29,191 nt of DNA from JABJMC01 sp964473745 (GCA_964473745.1 CAYYQE010000018.1:1-29191), one strand, 5' to 3'. Shown: positions 16,370 to 23,453, counted from the first letter of the stretch. Notes: generated by a model not told the origin, from the letters alone. Numbers and translations are program-made.

Positions 16370-18556
16370 ATGCAACAACCACAACATCGTTCAATTGAAG
16401 CCTTAGCCGAGCAAGCATTACCTTTATCTGTGGGAACCGTAAGTGATGCTTATAGAGACATAATGCAATTGCTTGTTACGGAACAAGCAATGAGTCCCAC
16501 TGGGAGTATTAATCCGGGGAGAGCACGAGAGTTAGTAGGGAAAATATTCAAAGCACCACCAACCTCCGAACGATGGCGGCAAGCAGCGAGTCTTTTACAG
16601 TCCCTTGGGCCAGCTGATTTAATAGCCTTAGGAGGCTTATTAGAGGATGAACTTTTGCGGCGCAGCACCAAGGCTGATCGCCGCACTCAATATTTACGTT
16701 TAGAGCAAGGGAGAAGGAGAGTTTTCACTGATTTATTAGAAAATTTACAAGGCCAGGTTGAAGATTTTGAGAGTTTTAAAATTAATATTCCTTACGCAGC
16801 TTCATTTTTGGCTCAGTATTGTTTTGAAGAGTATTTTGAAGATGGCGCTGTCATTGATTATGAAAAATTATGGAAAAGAGTAGAGCCAACTTTAGATGCT
16901 TTGATTGATATCCCAGCACCCGAGGGGACTCCAGAAGAGGTGTTTTTACACAAATTGCAAGCCGCTATTCATACCTATTTAGCTACTAAAGAACTTGAGC
17001 CAGCCAAGCGGGCCTTGGATGCGGAATATGCCGTACGTGACATTGAAATGATTGCTTTAATTACAGATTGGGGAGAGGTGAGAGCCGCTCTTATAAAAAC
17101 TGTCGACGGCCAAGCTGCCGAAACTTTTGGTAGAGAAGATGTGCCTACATTGGTAGGGGCTTTGCGAGCTCAGGCCGAGGCCGTAGTTACTCAAAAATTA
17201 GAGTTAGCAGAAACGGATTTTGATGATGATTTAGTGGCGGTGCAAACTAAGTTTGAGGACCATATTGGTGAGCATGGATCTTTGTCTAAGGAGGATGCGG
17301 TCGCAATAGTCGAAGATCAGTTTTATTTGTATAAATTAAACATTGGCAACCCTGGAATTTATAATCAGTATCCTTCCGATGAGATGATCAAGACTATTGT
17401 AGGGGGAGTGAAAGCTTGTAGCGCCTACGATCATCACGCCGGGGCAAAAGATGTAAAAGAGCTAGCCGCTGAGTTTTATAACCTGTATTTACATAATCAA
17501 AATGCGGCCATGCCGGTTGATTATCTTACTTTGCATAATATTGTGGTAGGAAACGGGGCCAGTGAGGTAATTGAAATGTTTTTGACTGCTTTAGTTGAAA
17601 ATGGTGAAAATGCAATCGGGACTTCACCAATTTATCCTTTGTATTCCTCGGTTATGGGGAAACTGGGAGAGGAGCTAAAAACCGTAACTCTGGATGTTAC
17701 TGACCAGGGCGAAGTAAAGCGTTGGGAGTTTGATGTTGAGGGACTTAAGGCTCTGATTGATTTTAATACCAAGGTGCTTTGTATTAATTCTCCTAACAAT
17801 CCAACTGGAGCTGTATTTAGTCGAGAATCTCTGGAAGCTATTTTGGATTTAGCGGAGGAATACGGTTTATTTGTGATTTCTGATGAAATTTATTGCGAAG
17901 ATTTATATGATGATGAAGCGCAGGAAAAATTCTGTTCAATGGGAAGTTTAGCTTATGAAAGAGGCGTGCCAGCTGTGATAATTAGTGGGATCTCTAAGGG
18001 ATTAGGAAAAGCCGCTGGTTGGCGTTGTGGTTGGGGAGTTTTTATTGATCGTGACAATAAAGCTGGCAAGATTTTTGATGCCGCTAATACGGTGGCCACC
18101 GCTAGGCTTAATCCCAATACTCTTGGGCAAAGAGGAGCGGTGCCGGTTTTAGAAGATTTGATTAAGTATGAGCGCCGCGTAGCTGCCAATATTGAGGCGG
18201 ACTCAACCGAGGCGATTGACCGCAGTGATTTAGAGACGCTACATCATTTAGATAAATTAAGAGCACTTACTGGCACCCAAAAAGATGCCATGTACGAAGC
18301 GTTTAATGTCGGGCCTTTATCCATGCCGAAACCCGATGGGGCTTATTATGGATTTTTTAAGGTAGAGGGGATTGATGATTTTGAGGCGGAAAAGAGATTT
18401 GCTCGCGATTTGCTTGTTCAAAAAAGGGTTCATCTTGTGCCTGGACAGGGGTTTGAATATCCGCATCCTGGTTGGTTTAGAGTGGTTTTCTTGGATTCAG
18501 CGGAACGCATCAGGGCTGCTGGGAAAATTGTCCAGGATTTTGCAGAGGGTTTATAG
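16370..18556 (+). CDS. Class I/II aminotransferase with a ~300-residue N-terminal extension
   Basis: A 728-residue protein. Residues about 315-728 form a fold-type I PLP aminotransferase of the AlaT/aspartate aminotransferase kind: GNPGIYNQYPSDEM near 324, VVGNGASEVIEMF, SPNNPTGAVF near 473, SDEIYCEDLY near 503, and the PLP lysine in SGISKGLGKAAGWRCGW (Lys543), followed by the substrate-binding Arg in GWFRVVF near the C-terminus. Normal members are about 400 residues, so the first ~300 residues are extra: mostly helical, charged, with no motif I recognise. An insertion-like helix (about 610-640) also sits between the lysine and the C-terminus. The amino-acid substrate cannot be fixed. The gene follows a 59-aa basic ORF and is followed after 19 nt by a transglutaminase-like gene. 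Confidence 0.88.
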   Translation: MQQPQHRSIEALAEQALPLSVGTVSDAYRDIMQLLVTEQAMSPTGSINPGRARELVGKIFKAPPTSERWRQAASLLQSLGPADLIALGGLLEDELLRRSTKADRRTQYLRLEQGRRRVFTDLLENLQGQVEDFESFKINIPYAASFLAQYCFEEYFEDGAVIDYEKLWKRVEPTLDALIDIPAPEGTPEEVFLHKLQAAIHTYLATKELEPAKRALDAEYAVRDIEMIALITDWGEVRAALIKTVDGQAAETFGREDVPTLVGALRAQAEAVVTQKLELAETDFDDDLVAVQTKFEDHIGEHGSLSKEDAVAIVEDQFYLYKLNIGNPGIYNQYPSDEMIKTIVGGVKACSAYDHHAGAKDVKELAAEFYNLYLHNQNAAMPVDYLTLHNIVVGNGASEVIEMFLTALVENGENAIGTSPIYPLYSSVMGKLGEELKTVTLDVTDQGEVKRWEFDVEGLKALIDFNTKVLCINSPNNPTGAVFSRESLEAILDLAEEYGLFVISDEIYCEDLYDDEAQEKFCSMGSLAYERGVPAVIISGISKGLGKAAGWRCGWGVFIDRDNKAGKIFDAANTVATARLNPNTLGQRGAVPVLEDLIKYERRVAANIEADSTEAIDRSDLETLHHLDKLRALTGTQKDAMYEAFNVGPLSMPKPDGAYYGFFKVEGIDDFEAEKRFARDLLVQKRVHLVPGQGFEYPHPGWFRVVFLDSAERIRAAGKIVQDFAEGL

Positions 18557-18568
18557 CTAAGGTATAAT
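18540..18568 (+). promoter_or_regulatory. Leaderless promoter inside the end of the aminotransferase gene
   Basis: TTGCAG (18540-18545), 17-bp spacer, TATAAT (18563-18568), then 7 nt to the ATG at 18576. A normal start distance places +1 at or beside the A of the ATG. The -35 box lies within the aminotransferase coding sequence. GCTAA (18556-18560) and TTAGC (18570-18574) form a small dyad around the -10 box. Confidence 0.7.
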
Positions 18569-18575
18569 TTTAGCA

Positions 18576-19493
18576 ATGACAGAAAACCCTTCATCAGATT
18601 ACGAACAGGCGGTATCCGTCCAAATCGATCAGCGCACTAGAGAGCTAGAGGCGCGGGCTACTCGTGATTCACCAGAAAAACCGCCCTATTATCAGTATCA
18701 GGTGGAACGGGCGCCGCGAACTTTTCGGGCTGTGACTAGGCGAGCGGTTGCGTTAGCAGATGGAGATCAAGATTGGCACGAGGGAATCGAGTCAGAATTA
18801 GCCAACTTTACTTTAAAAATAAACCCAGACCACGTTGAGGAGGCTTTACGCGAAACCGAGATTTATCGACGCGACGAGATGAAATTAGCTCTGAAAATTG
18901 AAAAAGATCTGACAACACGACACTTAAGTTATACTACTTTCTCCAACTTGCCGGCTTATGTTGATGGGGGAGATATTTACGTTCGAAAACTAGCCGCGGC
19001 TTTGACGGCGCAGGCCGAATCCGACGAAGAAAAAGCCTCAATTTTATTGAGTTTTGTGCAATCTCTAGATCATCACGATGAAGATAACGAACGGGTGAAT
19101 TTTTTCCAACCACCATCATTTACTTTGGCTTATGGGGGAGGGGCGTGTGATGATTTGACGATTCTTTATGCTTCTTTGCTCGAGGCCGCAAATATCGATT
19201 ATCGAATTATTATTGCGCATACGGGTGATCCTGATGAAAAACACGCTTTGGTGGGTGTAGCTGGGGATTTTAAGGGTTTTTATAAGGAGCAGTCAGCCGC
19301 TCTGGGCGTACGAATGCCAAATGTTCAAGGAACTAAATTTGACGGGCAATTTTTTTCATACGCCGAACCGGCTCAAGCAAATGCCATCATTGGTCAAAGA
19401 ATGGACGGGCATCGAAATTGGCATATTCTGGAGGAGGAGCCGTATACAGTGGGAGAGATTAGAGAGGAGTTTGAGCGAGAGGTAAGGCAATGA
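18576..19493 (+). CDS. Transglutaminase-like cysteine protein
   Basis: A 305-residue protein. The C-terminal half has a transglutaminase/papain-like core: GGGACDDLTILYASLLEAA with the candidate nucleophile Cys191, then EKHALVGVAGDF with His223 and Asp231 as candidate catalytic partners. The N-terminal 90 residues are charged and contain no signal peptide or transmembrane helix, so a cytoplasmic place is likely. Bacterial members act as proteases, amidases or crosslinking enzymes; which applies here cannot be read from sequence. It lies 19 nt after the aminotransferase and has its own leaderless promoter, so it can be made with or without the upstream genes. The last residues (EEFEREVRQ) are strongly charged. 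Confidence 0.75.
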   Translation: MTENPSSDYEQAVSVQIDQRTRELEARATRDSPEKPPYYQYQVERAPRTFRAVTRRAVALADGDQDWHEGIESELANFTLKINPDHVEEALRETEIYRRDEMKLALKIEKDLTTRHLSYTTFSNLPAYVDGGDIYVRKLAAALTAQAESDEEKASILLSFVQSLDHHDEDNERVNFFQPPSFTLAYGGGACDDLTILYASLLEAANIDYRIIIAHTGDPDEKHALVGVAGDFKGFYKEQSAALGVRMPNVQGTKFDGQFFSYAEPAQANAIIGQRMDGHRNWHILEEEPYTVGEIREEFEREVRQ

Positions 19494-19501
19494 ATTGAAT
19501 G

Positions 19502-19530
19502 TTGACATATTTTTGTAGTCTTGGTAGGTT
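19502..19530 (+). promoter_or_regulatory. Promoter facing the non-coding segment
   Basis: TTGACA (19502-19507), 17-bp spacer, TAGGTT (19525-19530). The -35 is perfect and the -10 keeps three of six consensus bases. No protein gene follows; instead the structured segment starting near 19587 follows, so the product may be RNA. Confidence 0.4.
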
Positions 19531-19586
19531 CCTTTTGTTAAGAAAAAATTGTTAGAAAACAGCCGCCCCCGCGCCTTTTTATCATT

Positions 19587-20481
19587 GTGCGCGACCGATG
19601 AGCGGTTGTTTCCTGGTAATTTCTATCAGGTTCTGCAGTGACGCTAGTGGAAAGATTCCCTTTAGAATAGATGGCGAAGTTTTCCCAGCACGAGCAGAAT
19701 GATCTTAGACAGTATGGAAAGCTAAAGAGATTTATCTCTTGTGGCTGGCGAAGAGTTGCTTAGGTGCTTATCACTTACGCTATTCCTCGCCAGCCACTCC
19801 AAAAGCCTTTGGGTTGAGCTACGGGGGCCTCTGGTCACCCGTTGAAAAAGACTATGACTGGACATGGCATCCCGCTATGAGTCTCTCGGCCTGTTCTGAT
19901 CTCTCCTGCAAAGGAAGGTGTTCCCTTGAATGATCCTCCCCTCATGACCATGATCTCCTCCGGTCTTCGCCGCGTCCGTCCCTCCGACTACGACGTCACG
20001 CGCCGCTCCCACACCGACGACTCCGCCACGACGAGCCTGCGCGATCGCCGCGCGTGCGACCTCCACCGCCTCCCTGGCTGCTGAGCATGCAACGAGTGAA
20101 ACAGCCGCCCTAGCGGTGCCTCATCGGGGCATACCGGATCGAACAACTACGAACCATGGAGACGCGAGGTGAAGGCATACCAAACCGAGCATTCGCCAGG
20201 CCCAAGTAACCTCCCTCGGGAGGAAAATCTTACACGCCTCGGACGAGCCGGTCCCAACCTTCTGCCTTGCCCTAGGGCTCTCCTAAGAGTCCGCTGGGCC
20301 CCTCGCCGCATTTGTGTGCTAGGACGCTTCCCTCGCTGGACTAGTCGCATTGCCAGCGTGGCGGGTAGCTAAAAAACCCGCGACACCAGCGACATAAGCT
20401 ATCGTGAGTTCCTAGTCTCCGGGGCGGGCGGCCTTGTGCCGCCCGCCCACCCGAAGGCTCATGTCCGGTTCCTTGACCTAT
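19587..20481 (+). ncRNA. Large structured RNA-like segment, possible 5' part of a group II intron, cut by a gap
   Basis: About 0.9 kb without a convincing gene but dense in stems: AAGAGA/TCTCTT (19725-19740), an 11-bp arm GTGGCTGGCGA (19741-19751) / TCGCCAGCCAC (19787-19797), GCGGGT/ACCCGC (20361-20381), and an 11-bp GC stem GGGCGGGCGGC/GCCGCCCGCCC (20422-20448). It begins with GTGCG (19587), the consensus 5' end of group II introns, and contains GCGACATAAGC...TCGTGAGT-like text near 20390-20410 that I associate from memory with the region before domain IV. ATCATT just before 19587 could pair with AATGAT at 19698, as IBS1-EBS1 would. No domain V and no reverse transcriptase are visible; they would lie in the gap. 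A GC-rich 46-codon frame (19944-20084) sits inside. The group II identity is an inference; another large RNA is possible. Confidence 0.45.
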
Positions 20482-20491
20482 NNNNNNNNNN
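20482..20491. other. Assembly gap (10 N)
   Basis: A run of ten N. The round number suggests a placeholder, so true length and even adjacency of the two sides are uncertain. A GC-rich hairpin lies just to its left. Confidence 0.99.
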
Positions 20492-20724
20492 CCCCACTCG
20501 GTGCTCCCCAAGACTTTCAACAACTTTCCATACTGTCTTCTCACCTTTTGCAAAAAACCGCTTTCTATTGCCAAAAGCGCCCTTTTCGCGCTAAATTCTA
20601 ATCCTGACTTTCTTTCCACCCCAACGGCGCCACCGGCGCCGCAAAAATAGATCGCGCACCAAATCGCGCTTCTCCGTGGCGAAGTAAGTCGAAGATCCTT
20701 GAGAGTTCGTTTGCTTTGTGCCAT
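20492..20724 (-). CDS. Possible partial ORF running into the gap
   Basis: A minus-strand frame starts at ATG 20724 (MAQSKRTLKDLRLTSPRR) and is still open when it reaches the N run, giving 77 residues. The composition is basic with a hydrophobic patch (WCAIYFCGAGGAVG). A different frame on the same strand is also open across most of this segment, so coding status is doubtful. Neither a Shine-Dalgarno nor the leaderless -10 pattern precedes the ATG. It ends with RRQYGKLLKVLG, whose DNA shares a 15-bp inverted match with 19707-19721. I would treat it as undecided. Confidence 0.2.
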
Positions 20725-20790
20725 GGATTTTGCTTGCCCGCCCTCGAGCCGGCAGAGTCCGTGGCATAAAATTTCGAAGGGAGAAAAACC

Positions 20791-21030
20791 ATGGAAAACA
20801 TGGGATTCTGGGAATGGTTGCTGGTTGCGATAGGCTGGGGCGATATGGCCCTGCTCACGCTGCTGTGCCTTCGCATCCGTGACTACCAGCTGGAGCGCCC
20901 GCCCATCAGGCTCAGTATGGGCCTCGGGATCGGGATCTTCTGGTTCATCGTGTTGCCGGTCGGGGCGATCATGCTGTTGGACGCCGGGTTGCAGCGTCTG
21001 CTCCCTCGCGCCCCGCCCACGAAAACGTAA
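20791..21030 (+). CDS. Small two-span membrane protein, GC-rich, probably acquired
   Basis: A 79-residue protein with two hydrophobic helices (about residues 5-28 and 43-68) joined by a basic loop (RIRDYQLERPPIRLSM), ending RLLPRAPPTKT. Codons strongly favour G or C in the third position, unlike the AT-rich neighbours. It is also the one gene here with a textbook Shine-Dalgarno: AAGGGAG (20777-20783), 7 nt before the ATG. A TAAAAT lies at 20767-20772. These two traits together point to recent transfer from a GC-rich donor, or to a mis-joined contig. No family is recognised. A strong GC hairpin follows. Confidence 0.65.
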   Translation: MENMGFWEWLLVAIGWGDMALLTLLCLRIRDYQLERPPIRLSMGLGIGIFWFIVLPVGAIMLLDAGLQRLLPRAPPTKT

Positions 21031-21045
21031 GCAAACCTCAAGACC

Positions 21046-21070
21046 GCGGCGCGAGGACCCCTCGCGCCGC
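21046..21070 (+). terminator. Strong GC hairpin after the small membrane-protein gene
   Basis: GCGGCGCGAGG (21046-21056), ACC loop, CCTCGCGCCGC (21060-21070): 11 perfect base pairs. There is no T run, so termination is uncertain. The right arm is repeated at 21101-21111 (CCTCGCGCCGC), which would allow an alternative pairing. Confidence 0.45.
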
Positions 21071-21148
21071 CAACCAACTAGCCCCTTATGCCACCTTCCC
21101 CCTCGCGCCGCAATTTACGCGAAGGGTTACTTCTGATAAACTTGGCCC

Positions 21149-22117
21149 ATGCCTCCCATCGCAACAAACATTCTTGTCATTTTAGTCACCAGCGGCCTTA
21201 TTCTCCTTACCGGGAAATGGTTTATTTCGGCTTCCTCCAACATTGGTGATCATTTTCGTTTGCCTAGATCTGTTAAAGGAGCCACCCTCGACGCAATTTC
21301 CAGTTCCTTTCCCGAGCTCATGATCGCGCTTTTTTCCGTGATTGCTTTTAAACAATTTGAGGTTGGGATTGGCACCATCGCTGGCTCCGCTCTTTTTAAT
21401 CTACTTGTTATTACCGGGATTTCCGTTCTGGTGGCGCCCAAGGCCTTTAAGGTCACTAAAAATGTTCTCACTCGTGATGGTTTTTTCTATGTTATTTCTG
21501 TCCTGGCTCTTTTGATCGCTTTATACGCTTCCAGCACTTGGACTATCATAGTTCCTCTAATTTTTGTGTTTATTTACATAGTCTATACCCGTGAATTTAT
21601 TAAAGACACGCAAGAATTCCGTTTTGATAACAAAAAAAAGAAACTCAAAATCAATATTTATCGCGAACTTGGCTTAGCTTTTTTCTGTATGGCCACAATT
21701 GCTGGGGCTAGTTATTTTCTAACCGGACATTCCATTGCTTTTGCCGAGGCCATGGGAATTCCGCCGCTCGTGATCGCTTTTACGGTGATGGCGGCTGCTA
21801 CTTCATTCCCGGACGCTATTATTTCGATTGGAAATGCCCGAAAAGGCCATGTGGACGATGCTACGGCCAATGTATTTGGATCTAATGTCTTTGATATTTT
21901 GATTGGACTCTCAATCCCGATGCTCGTAGCTATGGCTTTTGTGCGCGGCCCGATTGAGATTAATTTTGATTATCCCGAAATCGTGATTGGGCTGCTTGGC
22001 TCCACTCTTCTTCTGATCGCCTTTTTGTCCAGTAAATTAACACTCACCAAGCGGCAAGGTTGGTATTTACTTGGGCTTTACGTCTTATTTTTGGGAGCGG
22101 TAATCAGTATAAGTTGA
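21149..22117 (+). CDS. Sodium/calcium exchanger family (CaCA) membrane protein
   Basis: A 322-residue protein with about ten membrane helices in two inverted halves. Each half carries the family alpha repeat: SSSFPELMIALFSV followed by GTIAGSALFNLLVITG (about residues 52-90), and ATSFPDAIISIGNA followed by DDATANVFGSNVFDILIGL (about 215-255). The Pro-Glu of alpha-1 and Pro-Asp of alpha-2 supply acidic ion-binding residues; the Asp in alpha-2 is a variation. Members exchange Na+ or H+ for Ca2+ or other cations across the inner membrane; ion choice is not predictable. Start: TAAACT (21137-21142) sits 6 nt before the ATG. The next gene's TTGACA overlaps the stop codon. Confidence 0.9.
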   Translation: MPPIATNILVILVTSGLILLTGKWFISASSNIGDHFRLPRSVKGATLDAISSSFPELMIALFSVIAFKQFEVGIGTIAGSALFNLLVITGISVLVAPKAFKVTKNVLTRDGFFYVISVLALLIALYASSTWTIIVPLIFVFIYIVYTREFIKDTQEFRFDNKKKKLKINIYRELGLAFFCMATIAGASYFLTGHSIAFAEAMGIPPLVIAFTVMAAATSFPDAIISIGNARKGHVDDATANVFGSNVFDILIGLSIPMLVAMAFVRGPIEINFDYPEIVIGLLGSTLLLIAFLSSKLTLTKRQGWYLLGLYVLFLGAVISIS

Positions 22118-22145
22118 CATATTTAAGCTAATATGCTTTTATATA
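22114..22145 (+). promoter_or_regulatory. Promoter of the 241-aa gene
   Basis: A perfect TTGACA (22114-22119) includes the TGA stop of the exchanger gene. An AT-rich -10 region TTTTATATA (22137-22145) follows; TTTATA gives an 18-bp spacer and TATATA a 20-bp one. The ATG at 22150 is 4-6 nt away, so the transcript would be nearly or fully leaderless. Confidence 0.55.
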
Positions 22146-22149
22146 GCTG

Positions 22150-22875
22150 ATGAAACAAATATCACCAAGACACTTTTATCCACTTCTTTTTTTGCCTCTA
22201 GCAGGGGATATTTCAGAAAGTCAAAGAAACAATTTCAACCGAGAAGCTATAGTCATACAAACCAGGGAGTGCTCAAATAAATCTATCGATGACGCTATTC
22301 AAACTGTTAGAAAAAGGGCCACGACTGGCGCTAAAATACAAGTAATGGTTCCGGCCGGCCCAAACAGAACAAGGAACCAAGAAGCCGCAATTGAACTGGC
22401 AAATGGTTTGAGTGAGGCCGGATTTGATGTGTCGCTTGAGGCAAAAGTTGATATAGAATTAGGAGAAACATCCGACCAAGCAGATATTGAAGGAATTCAT
22501 TCTGCTCTCGCCGGCGAAGTTCATTTTTACACGACCGAGCAATCTACCGGCACTTCTTATACAGAAGCTGCCTTGAGCGCTGGGGGAACAGTCAGTTCAG
22601 ATTTAGTATTTGTTGCTCATAATAGACCTTATCAGTGGAGATTAGAAATGGCTGCTAGTAACGTAGCGCAGGCTAATAGTTATGGTTTAAGCAGTATCCA
22701 TGTGTTTTGTCATGACTCAGACCCACTTCCAGGGAATGCCGGAAAAGAAACCCTATCATTTTTACTCGATAAAGGAACTGATGTTGTTGGTGGCCACGAG
22801 CTTGTAATGGAAACCTCTGTAGGAGGAATGCGACGTGCTAAATTAAAATCTTATCTGAACGAATTGACTGAGTAA
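22150..22875 (+). CDS. Unrecognised 241-aa protein
   Basis: I do not recognise this protein. It starts with a mildly hydrophobic stretch (FYPLLFLPLAGD) too weak for a clear signal peptide. It then shows alternating strand/helix patterns as in an alpha/beta fold: IQVMVPAGPNRTRNQEAAI, a helix ELANGLSEAGFDVSLEAKV, EVHFYTTEQSTGTSYTEAAL, SDLVFVAHNRPYQWRLEMA, SSIHVFCHDSDPLPGN and a final GGHELVMETSVGG. Conserved-looking His in VAHNRPYQW, VFCHDSD and GGHELV could be catalytic or metal ligands. It has a strong promoter of its own, starting inside the exchanger stop codon, and is convergent with the small Cys-rich gene. Confidence 0.7.
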   Translation: MKQISPRHFYPLLFLPLAGDISESQRNNFNREAIVIQTRECSNKSIDDAIQTVRKRATTGAKIQVMVPAGPNRTRNQEAAIELANGLSEAGFDVSLEAKVDIELGETSDQADIEGIHSALAGEVHFYTTEQSTGTSYTEAALSAGGTVSSDLVFVAHNRPYQWRLEMAASNVAQANSYGLSSIHVFCHDSDPLPGNAGKETLSFLLDKGTDVVGGHELVMETSVGGMRRAKLKSYLNELTE

Positions 22876-22932
22876 GAGCTTGAACAGGTAAAAGGCCGAT
22901 TCCAGTGAAGTGTTAAGGGAGTTTAATCAGTT

Positions 22933-23166
22933 TTATTTATCAAGCTCGCACTTTTGTAATGCACAAGCATGAACACGCGCTAAAAAATCTCCTATGCCTA
23001 CTAGTTTTTCCAGATCGTCAGTGGTCAAATCATCAGGATTTTCACCATCAATCATGCTAGCAGTTTTAGTCAACATATCAGTTGAAGCATTCATCCCTGA
23101 CATTGAGCTTGCTAAACATTGGATCTTGTTGCAGGAGGAATTCTTATCAAATTCGCAAGTTTCCAT
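22933..23166 (-). CDS. Small cysteine-containing protein, 77 aa, unknown
   Basis: The protein starts METCEFDKNSSCNKIQCLA and ends ARVHACALQKCELDK: five cysteines, three near the N-terminus (spacing C-x7-C-x4-C) and two near the C-terminus (C-x4-C). The middle is acidic and helical (ENPDDLTTDDLEKLVGIGDF). Clustered cysteines at both ends suggest a metal-binding or disulfide-linked mini-fold. No signal peptide is seen. A TTG six codons upstream is an alternative start (83 aa). An AT-rich TAATATAAAAT lies about 30 nt upstream and could be the promoter. No family is recognised. Confidence 0.55.
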   Translation of the reverse strand: METCEFDKNSSCNKIQCLASSMSGMNASTDMLTKTASMIDGENPDDLTTDDLEKLVGIGDFLARVHACALQKCELDK

Positions 23167-23227
23167 AGGGTGGTGGTGTAACAAATAAAGGATTTTATAT
23201 TAACATAAACATAAAAACCTGTCAAGG

Positions 23228-23260
23228 TGGTGCCGGGGGGCAGGATTGAACTGCCGACAC
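23228..23260 (-). tRNA. 3' end of a tRNA, truncated by the gap
   Basis: Reading the minus strand: T arm GGCAG-TTCAATC-CTGCC, acceptor 3' strand CCCCGGC, discriminator A, encoded CCA (23228-23230). Everything 5' of the variable loop is missing in the N run. The acceptor strand would pair perfectly with GCCGGGG, which is exactly the 5' acceptor arm of the tRNA-Phe at 23402-23408. Identity is therefore unknown; a Phe-like tRNA or copy is possible. Confidence 0.75.
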
Positions 23261-23270
23261 NNNNNNNNNN
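23261..23270. other. Assembly gap (10 N) inside a tRNA cluster
   Basis: A ten-N run interrupts tRNA-Pro on its 3' side and the next tRNA on its 5' side. Near-identical tRNA arms are a likely reason for the assembly break, and tRNAs may be missing. Confidence 0.99.
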
Positions 23271-23330
23271 CTCGAACCCACGGCCTCACGCTCCCAAAGC
23301 GCGCGCGCTAACCAACTGCGCCACACCCCG
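23271..23330 (-). tRNA. tRNA-Pro (anticodon TGG), 3' end missing
   Basis: Minus strand from 23330: acceptor 5' arm CGGGGTG, D arm GCGC...GCGC, anticodon arm CGCGC-TTTGGGA-GCGTG giving anticodon TGG, then the T-arm 5' half GTGGG-TTCGAG before the N run. The 3' half of the T arm and the acceptor strand are lost in the gap. It begins 3 nt after the CCA of tRNA-Phe, so both are likely cut from one transcript. Confidence 0.88.
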
Positions 23331-23333
23331 TGA

Positions 23334-23408
23334 TGGAGCCGCGGGGCAGGATCGAACTGCCGACACCATGATTTTCAGTCATGTGCTCTACCACTGAGCT
23401 ACCCCGGC
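23334..23408 (-). tRNA. tRNA-Phe (anticodon GAA)
   Basis: Minus strand: acceptor GCCGGGG (23402-23408), D arm GCTC...GAGC, anticodon arm CATGA-CTGAAAA-TCATG giving anticodon GAA, T arm GGCAG-TTCGATC-CTGCC, acceptor 3' strand CCGCGGC, then T and an encoded CCA (23334-23336). The acceptor stem has one G-G mismatch, at the fifth pair. The partial tRNA across the gap has the perfectly matching CCCCGGC strand, which raises the chance of a chimeric assembly here. Confidence 0.92.
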
Positions 23409-23424
23409 TAAATTTGACGGGGCA

Positions 23425-23453
23425 ATTCTAATGGAGCGACATGAAACGCGCAA
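23425..23453 (-). promoter_or_regulatory. Promoter of the tRNA cluster
   Basis: On the minus strand: TTGCGC (23448-23453), 17-bp spacer, TAGAAT (23425-23430). The tRNA-Phe 5' end is 17 nt beyond the -10 box, a usual distance for a short tRNA leader. Confidence 0.6.

Noticed and set aside
16450..18560. Frames of 62-78 codons inside the aminotransferase gene on both strands
   Set aside because: Contained wholly within a conserved PLP enzyme and without start signals.
19739..20372. Short open frames in the structured segment (for example 19739-19933, 19875-20066, 20147-20372)
   Set aside because: They overlap strong stems, face both ways and lack family motifs. Only the GC-biased 46-codon frame is kept as a note.
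20492..20724. Ribosomal protein S4 fragment, from the motif KVRRQYGKLL
   Set aside because: The similarity covers only a few residues and the rest does not match S4, so chance is more likely.
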